NCBI GenBank assembly: GCA_028015205.1
Contig: CM051519.1
Location: 79,443,539 to 79,507,538, forward strand
Reading direction: 5' to 3'
DNA length: 64,000 nucleotides
DNA from: Mytilisepta virgata
Lineage: Eukaryota > Mollusca > Bivalvia > Mytilida > Mytilidae
How positions within the stretch are numbered: position 1 is the first letter of the stretch; each line of letters begins with the position of its first letter. Below are positions 58,150 through 64,000 of the stretch, piece after piece. The notes beneath the pieces were generated by a model, which was not told the origin of the DNA, did not search any database, and worked only from the letters and a program-made list of their open reading frames with translations. The translations under genes and the position numbers were made by a program.

Positions 58150-58905
58150 CGTTTTAGCTCACCTGGGCCAAAGGGCCATGTAAGTTATTGCCATCACTTG
58201 GCGTCCGTCGTCCGTAGTCGTCGTAACCTTTCCTTTAAATATCTTCTCCTCTGAAACCACTGGGCCAATTGGAACAAAACTTGGCAGCAATGGTCTTTAG
58301 GTGGTCCTCTTGTCATCCAAGATGGCCGCCAGAGCCGAACATAGTTTAACATAGGACCCTATGGGAATTTACTTAAAGATCTTATTGTCTGAAACTAACA
58401 ACTGGGCCAATTGGAACAAAACTTAGCAGCAATGGTGTTAGGTAGTCCTCTTTCAGAATTGTATCCGATGACCTCGATCTTCATCCAAGATGTCCACCAC
58501 AGCCGAACAAAGTTTAACATAGGACCCTATTGGAAATTTACTTAAAGATCTTCTTGCTGAAACCACTTGGCCAATGGAACAAAATTTAGCAGCAATAGTC
58601 CTTTGGTGGTCCTCTTTCAGAAGTATATCCAATGACCCACACGTCATCTAAGATGGCAGCCAGAGTCAAACATATTTTAAAATAGGACCCTATGGGAAAT
58701 TTACTTAAATATCTTCTTATCTGAAACGACTTGGCCAATTGGAACAAAATGTAGCAGCAATGGTCCTTTGGTGGTCCTCTTGCAGAATTATATCCCATGA
58801 CCTCGCCCACCATCCAAAATGGCCGCCAGAGCCGAACATTTTTAAACATAGTACCCTATGGGAAATTTACTTAAAGAGTTTTTTGTCTAAAATAAGTTTG
58901 TTCAA
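58150..58905 (-). mobile_element. Helentron/pearl-like element (family H2), minus
   Basis: This is an inverted copy of the family at 51.8-53.4 kb. It starts (as its 3' end) AGCTCACCTGGGCC and CATCACTTGGCGTCCGTCG, then has about four core units. Successive CTGAAAC words fall near 58252, 58389, 58557 and 58721, with GGGCCAATTGGAACAAAACT, GCAGCAATGG, GGTGGTCCTCTT, AAGATGGCCGCCAGAGCCGA and ACATAGGACCCTATGGGAA. It lacks the GGCTC start block, so it is 5'-truncated. The reading frames here are by-products. Confidence 0.75.
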
Positions 58906-59034
58906 TCCAGGTATAGGTAATTGGGGATAGGATAACTATTTTTTGCTCTTCCCCTTTTTTCCCAAAATCCAGTATTGTTTTTATTATTTTTTTTTTTATT
59001 TAACTTTGTGTTTTATGGTGCGATAGGATCACGT

Positions 59035-59665
59035 ACATGGGGTGACTAACAATCCTACAAAATTTGAACGAAATCCGATCAGCGATCTCAGAGGAGTTTG
59101 TGCTGACAAAGTGTTCCTATAGTGTCGAATGCAGAAAAAAGTTAAAGTCTCATAGCTCTCGTTACATTTGTCAAATCAAAATGGCAGTGCGATATGATCA
59201 AGTACATATGGTAACTAACAGTCCTACAAAATTTGAACGAAATCCGATCAGCGGTCTTAGAGGAGATGCGCTGACAAATACCTGTGACGGACGGAAGGAC
59301 ACACGGACTCAGACCAATAGTAGGTCCCTCTGTCGAGTTGCGGCAAGGGACAATAAAATTTGAACGAAATCCGATTAGCGGTCTCAGAGGAGTTGCGCTG
59401 AGAAAGTATTCATCTAGTGTCAAAAACAGAAAAGAGTTAAAGTCCCATAACTCCCGTAAAATTTGTCGAATCAAAATGTCAGTGCAATAAAACAAAGAAC
59501 AAAAGGTGACTACCAATCCTACAAAATTTGACCGAAATCCGATCGCACTGACAAAAAACTGTGACGGACGGAAGGACAGACAAGTTTGCGCTGACAAATA
59601 ACTGTGACGGACGGACGGACAGACGGACGTAGACAATTACTAGGTCTCTCCATCGCGTTGTGGCA
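59035..59665 (+). mobile_element. Tandem-core element family H3
   Basis: Core units of about 169 bp have starts near 59045, 59214, about 59350 and 59510. Each carries CCTACAAAATTTGAACGAAA, TCCGATCAGCG and CAGAGGAG-TGCGCTGAC. Interspersed are CTGTGACGGACGGAAGGACA blocks and a GGAC/AGAC microsatellite at 59606-59630. The layout repeats the plan of H1 and H2 with unrelated sequence. The 164-codon minus frame at 59142-59636 (rich in CPSVRHS) is an artefact of the microsatellite and repeats. Confidence 0.7.
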
Positions 59666-59679
59666 GGGGACAAAAATAC

Positions 59680-59803
59680 ATAAATACACTAGAAAAAACA
59701 TTTGTTCACTATCAATTGCAAGTTTACTATCTACCGAGAGTCGATGTAAATAGTATAAACTTGCAATTGATAGTAAACAAAAATGTTTTTTCTAGTATAT
59801 TTA
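59680..59803. repeat. Long palindrome with ~50-bp arms
   Basis: The arm at 59680-59730 (ACTAGAAAAAACATTTG, CACTATCAATTGCAAGTTTA) is inverted at 59750-59803, with only small indels and mismatches. The loop is 19 bp (CTACCGAGAGTCGATGTAA). It starts right after family H3. It could be a foldback MITE; no clear target duplication is visible. Confidence 0.85.
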
Positions 59804-60049
59804 TATATTTTAACACAGAAAAACACAAATATGAATGAAATAAAAAAAAACAATACAAAAATAATGGATTTCGGGCAAAAAGGGGAGGGCAAAAAAAATG
59901 TCCTGTCCCCAGATATCTCTGGTAATAGTAGCAAATTTACCGGTCGATTACAGTTAACCTTCCCTATCTTGAAGGCATTTTAGTATATATTTAGGATAAC
60001 TCGAATAGACTTTATTAACCTGCACCAGTAAAAGGCAAGATAATAAAAT

Positions 60050-60360
60050 GTTTCATAAAATACCGAAATAAATTTGATGCACTGTAAGGCCATTTCGTTG
60101 ACTGGCAACTCATCAGCAATGCTCGAGATCAAAATGTTGGAAATCCGGTTAAAGATATAATGATGAATAAGCACAACAATAAAAAAGCAAAACAATTAAA
60201 ACAAACAGGAATCCAAACTAAGGGTGACCTATGAATTAAAAGGAAGACCCTTAGAAAATTCTGATAAATTTTGTCAAAATTTTGATCGGAAAATTTAACG
60301 GCATTTAAATAATTAATCATGCCAGGACAAAAATTCTGGCTACTGGGCTGATAATGCCCT
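60050..60360. repeat. Dispersed modules B (minus) and A (plus)
   Basis: 60065-60175 is the reverse complement of module B at 33140-33260. 60245-60350 is module A in the same orientation as at 32930-33040. A and B are thus arranged differently here from the 33-kb locus. Small minus frames here are by-products. Confidence 0.65.
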
Positions 60361-60483
60361 CGGGGATTTGCATTCCACCAGCAGTGACAGAGACCCAGTA
60401 ATTATGCCAGCACAAAAATTCTGGCTACTGGGCTGATAATGCCCTCGAGTACTTACTGTCCACCAGCAGTGACAAAGACCCAG
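60312..60483 (+). repeat. Tandem duplication, 85-bp period, two copies
   Basis: GCCAGGACAAAAATTCTGGC at 60321 recurs as GCCAGCACAAAAATTCTGGC at 60406. Each is followed by TACTGGGCTGATAATGCCCT, CCACCAGCAGTGACA and GACCCAG. It extends module A; the 33-kb copy has only the beginning of the unit. Confidence 0.85.
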
Positions 60484-61224
60484 ATAACGTACTCCTAAAA
60501 ATGTCGATTAAGTGGAAATAGAATTGCTGGTTCCTATGTGTTCGTGAGACGCATATACCTTATAATGGTATCAAAAATGTGCACTTATATTGTAAACTTA
60601 ACAACTGGTTTATGTGCAGATGTTTAAATTAACAGATCTATGACTTTTCTCTTTAAATATAATGTCTGATGTTCATGGTCCAGATACAAATCTAGGCATA
60701 CATACCAAAACCTCTCTTAATACTTCCATGATGTAAAGTAAACACAGTTCGGTGTCACAAGCACTGATAGTCAGGTGCCAGAAGCACTAATAGTCCGTTG
60801 CCATGAAAATCGTAGAAAAATGATATTATACCGCAAAATAGTTAAGATAACATTATTTCAAGGTGAGGAAAAGTTTCTTTGAAAATTCGTCTATAAAAAG
60901 ACAAAATATAATAAGAATCTTCAAATATTTACTTATATAATAGGTTTCAAGCAACAGGGCCCGTATTTTCATTCATTATGTTTGAAGTGTGAAGATGATT
61001 AAAAAATGTATGGACCTGCTCAAGCAAATGTGTAAACTAATTTACAAACTAAAAACACTTTAAAATTCCGTGACATTAACTATTTATGGACAAGTATAGA
61101 ATAATATCCTTCATTAAGAAGAATTGTGATACACCTACCCTCTCGTTGTTATAAAAAAAACCCGAAAAGTCCGGTACCATTCCGCACCGTGTAAATACTA
61201 TTATCACAACAGGTGACGTTTCAT

Positions 61225-61765
61225 TGATTGGTTGTTTGTTTAAGGTCCAGTGGTAAATATTTCATGCTTCTTCGGGTCGAGAATTTATCAAACAATTTAA
61301 ATACAAGACAGATTTATTAAAGCATGTGTTTGTTTGTTTCTGAATCCCATTCTGGTCTATATTTTTGTATTTTTCTTTTTGTAACGGCTGTATGTTTATT
61401 GAATAAAATATGTTTATACTAATTCAAATATGTGTGAGACGGGACACAAAGGGGTACCAATCTTGACTGCCACTGTAAAGATGTGGATGGTTTGGTAGGG
61501 TCGGGTAATTTAGCCTTCTGTAGCGGCTATTTTCCTGCTATTTTTCAAAAACTACAGAAGGGGTCTTTAGTGTGCATAGAGAGTGTCGTGCTCCAAACAC
61601 GTTTTCCAATATGGTCCGCGGCCAGGCTTTCCGTATTATGACCCGGCAACCTCCGAACGAGAGGTCTCCCCTATCCGCCACCTGGAGACGTGCTAGGAAG
61701 CTCTGTTGGTTGAGCTCCCGTGATTCATCACAGGTGCCTAGCTGGTGACGTTTGAAATATTTCTC
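61225..61765 (+). repeat. Dispersed repeat family E, longer copy
   Basis: GGTCCAGTGGTAAATATTTC, CACTGTAAAGATGTGGATGG, TTAGCCTTCTGTAGCGGC, AACTACAGAAGGGGTCTTTA and TCCAAACACGTTTTCC match 41205-41470. This copy extends further right, through ATTATGACCCGGCAACCTCC, GAACGAGAGGTCTCCCCTAT and CATCACAGGTGCCTAGCTGG. The extension has features of an old SINE or retroelement, but I cannot identify polymerase III boxes with confidence. Confidence 0.6.
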
Positions 61766-62480
61766 AGTTAATTGGTAAGTGATAGATGTTTGGCAAACAA
61801 TTTTTCTCCAGAAGTTGTCAGGACTATCTTGAATCGGTGTTGCTATGTTTTAAACTTGTCATGTTGGAAGTATGGATTTTGTGTCCAAAATTTATCTACC
61901 ATCTTTTCTTAACCGTTACATGCATATACACTGCATCAAAACTGGTATTATAGATTATTGTTTCAGTTTTTCAAAACTGCCCCGTATTGTCTGAATTCCA
62001 GAAATAAGTACGTAGAGTTCAGCACATTAATTTAAATAACGATGGTAAAAGATACTGATAGTCATACATTCCTATTACGTGATCCAAAGGAAATGTGGAT
62101 AATTTTCCTAATAAAATGTTTATAAGTATTACAGCTGTAGACACTATGCCATCACTTTCAATTGTCTTTCTATTTATTGGTGTTTTTCTATATTTTGATG
62201 GAGACGTGAAGTAAAGATGATTCACAGTAACTACTTGCATATAATTAAAGTCAAGTTTGTTCTAGTGTGTAACACGTTGTTTTACTACTATGGGATAACA
62301 AATTTCATGTGGTTTGATATTGTCGACAAAACAGAACCTAAGCAACAATTTGAAATCTGAAACCCAAAAGATTAGAGATAAAAATGTGACGCACATACAC
62401 ACACAAAAATAAATAACAAAATAAACAAAAATACTTACGAAAAAAATACAAAAGGCAAAAATAAAAAGGATAAATATAAG
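61766..62480. other. AT-rich intergenic DNA, no gene seen
   Basis: Minus frames at 62019-62240 and 62262-62486 have no recognisable motif. The latter is a strongly hydrophobic Phe-rich frame typical of T-rich DNA. Confidence 0.4.
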
Positions 62481-62498
62481 AGCCAATTTATAAAGAGG

Positions 62499-62990
62499 TC
62501 AAATATACCTAAGGAACAAACCAAAAAACGCAATCCATTAGACAAACAAACCCGGGAAGACAAATGAACAACCACAAGCACAAAAAGTAAAAACTTGAAA
62601 CTAAAAAACAATGAACAACACGAACTCCTATAAAAATCAGGAGTTAACTCAGGTAGGGTAAGCAGTTCCTGCTCCGTATACAAGACCCGTTGTGATTTCA
62701 ACAGAATTAATCAGGTGGTAGTCACAAATCGGTGGGGGTACATGAAATGTTACGACAGTGGGACCAGGTCCCTCATCATCTTCAATATTGGAACACTGTA
62801 ACGGTAAATCAATTCGTGATGACGACCCTAAAAATTTCCTCAGTGATGAAACCAACTTATCCCTGATAAAACCCTGGTAAAGCAGCTTTTGTGACAGCAG
62901 TAATCCTCTTTGTCGAAATTCATGTTACATTTTAACTCATGCATGCCCTTGAATATCGGATAAGCTGAGAAACGTAGACGCCATATAAAA
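62499..62990 (-). mobile_element. RT-element 3' portion, subfamily 2, minus
   Basis: Its 3' terminus on the minus strand is CCTTAGGTATATTTG near 62499, as at 27338 and 27055. The frames read GGAGTAYPT-type text, VVTFHVPPPICDYHLINSVE (compare VVIFHVSPPISDLHRIVFVE at 27.6 kb) and SSLRKFLGSSSRIDLPLQCS. The end near 62965 (GGATAAGCTGAGAAACGTAG, ACGCCATAT) matches RT coding sequence at 27778-27803. So the copy starts within the end of the RT domain and is 5'-truncated. Confidence 0.75.
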
Positions 62991-64000
62991 CGGGGAACAG
63001 CATATTATATATGTGTTTGAAATATACCATTGATCAATTATCCAATAGTAAGCTGTCTTGCATTTATATTTTCGTATTTGCAAGATGCGTACATGCACTT
63101 TCGTCTTTTTAAATATTTGAAATAATGGGACATTAAATCCAGCTGATGTGTTTGACTGTATGTCAAACGTGATGTTCTATAAGGAAAGTATGTAGTAATT
63201 AATCTTTTTCTAAATTTCTAGCACCTGATCTCATATATGGCCTATGGTTGTCGTAATCAGACGTCTGATAAATAATATTGCAATTTTCAAAGTTAGATTC
63301 GAGAACGCCCAGAGCGTTAAAAACTTCCTGGATTAAATTAATAACCAATTAATATCATCTTCTCTACCACACTGTGTTTCCAGCTAGATACTGTGTTAAA
63401 GGGGGAGGTTCCACAAATATCTCATTACGGTATATTTTTGCAGAGTTTTGAACGGATATAATATTTTATAAGGATATAATGTCACGCCAACTTACTACAA
63501 GTATCGATATCAATAGTTTGATTAGATAATTTAAATATTGAAATATGAGTTGCATACATTGTATAAGAATATCGTAACTAATAAAGAAAATCTTCACCAA
63601 ATAAATAGTTCTGATATCAATGCACAATAATGTCCGGTTATTTTTTGCCCTTGTCAAACACCTCATCAGATTAATAGCATGTTCTTATAGCGTTTTAAAA
63701 ATGCCTTATCTTTATGAGCAAAAACGAATGCATTACAGTAGGGCCATTACTGCATTTTGTTCATAATAACCGGGCCATTACAGGATTTTGTTCATAATAA
63801 ACAATATTACGGATTTTTCAAAATGGCTGTTTTTTTTCAATACTCCACTTGGAAATTTTCAGGAAGAGGAAACTAGAACATTTTAAAACATATTTTTGAA
63901 AAAAAACCGTCCGAAATTAATCTTTAAAACTGTTCTCACAAGTTTTGCTTACTTACCATTACATTTGTGCTATTTGGATTAATGCAAATGTTATATACAA
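62991..64000. other. AT-rich intergenic DNA with a short duplication
   Basis: No gene seen. At 63741-63800 the words GGGCCATTAC and TTTTGTTCATAATAA occur twice with a period of about 33 bp. A 66-codon minus frame at 63466-63666 has no motif. Confidence 0.45.

Noticed and set aside
59142..59636. 164-codon minus-strand frame rich in CPSVRHS
   Set aside because: It is produced by the H3 tandem repeats and the GGAC microsatellite; composition is repetitive and no domain is present.

Overview
The window looks like nuclear DNA of a bivalve mollusc, most likely a mussel close to Mytilus. It is AT-rich and almost entirely non-coding. It has dispersed repeats typical of bivalve genomes: tandem-core Helentron/pearl-like elements, a tRNA-derived SINE, and many 5'-truncated tails of one reverse-transcriptase element. 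The species assignment is an inference from repeat content. No bacterial features (operons, RBS, CRISPR) are present.

Only one intact protein gene is visible: a 393-codon class A (rhodopsin-like) G-protein-coupled receptor on the minus strand at 39563-40744. It has seven membrane segments, an ERY motif and an NPxxY-position NFFVY, and a candidate splice acceptor lies 2 nt before its ATG. Everything else that resembles protein is a relic. The relics are a Ty3/gypsy reverse transcriptase broken by frameshifts and a nested insertion (28.9-30.0 kb), a Penelope-like/related RT fragment (27.3-28.45 kb), a probable FLYWCH zinc-finger fragment with a 42-bp internal duplication (12.9-13.1 kb), and a tentative Myb/SANT-like exon (56.6 kb).

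Layout. 0-9 kb is mostly featureless AT-rich DNA with a foldback MITE at the left edge. 9.3-13.2 kb holds a tRNA-like SINE relic, a TA-flanked MITE packed with GATATC palindromes, and the FLYWCH relic. 19-30 kb is the most structured part. It has a degenerate ~133-157-bp tandem array, two copies of a >1-kb duplicated unit (22.0-23.5 and 26.0-28.9 kb) loaded with RT tails, a 1.63-kb TIR element with 22-bp subterminal arrays, and the gypsy relic. 34.6-43 kb holds RT tails, HINE fragments, a pogo/Tigger-type terminus beside a direct repeat of the receptor's 3' flank, the receptor, and dispersed repeats. 45-47 kb has a SINE with a 14-bp target-site duplication and a 137-bp hairpin MITE. 51.8-60.5 kb is nearly continuous tandem-core elements: three different Helentron/pearl-like families, one ending in a perfect 15-bp-arm hairpin, then a ~50-bp-arm palindrome and an 85-bp tandem duplication. 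61-64 kb has further repeat relics.

There is no gene network to describe. The window is best read as a receptor gene exon inside a nest of mobile elements. The most unusual items are the two non-autonomous elements with elaborate internal repeat structure (11.05-11.55 kb and 24.40-26.04 kb). I could not run any database search; family names rest on motifs I can see and on general knowledge.
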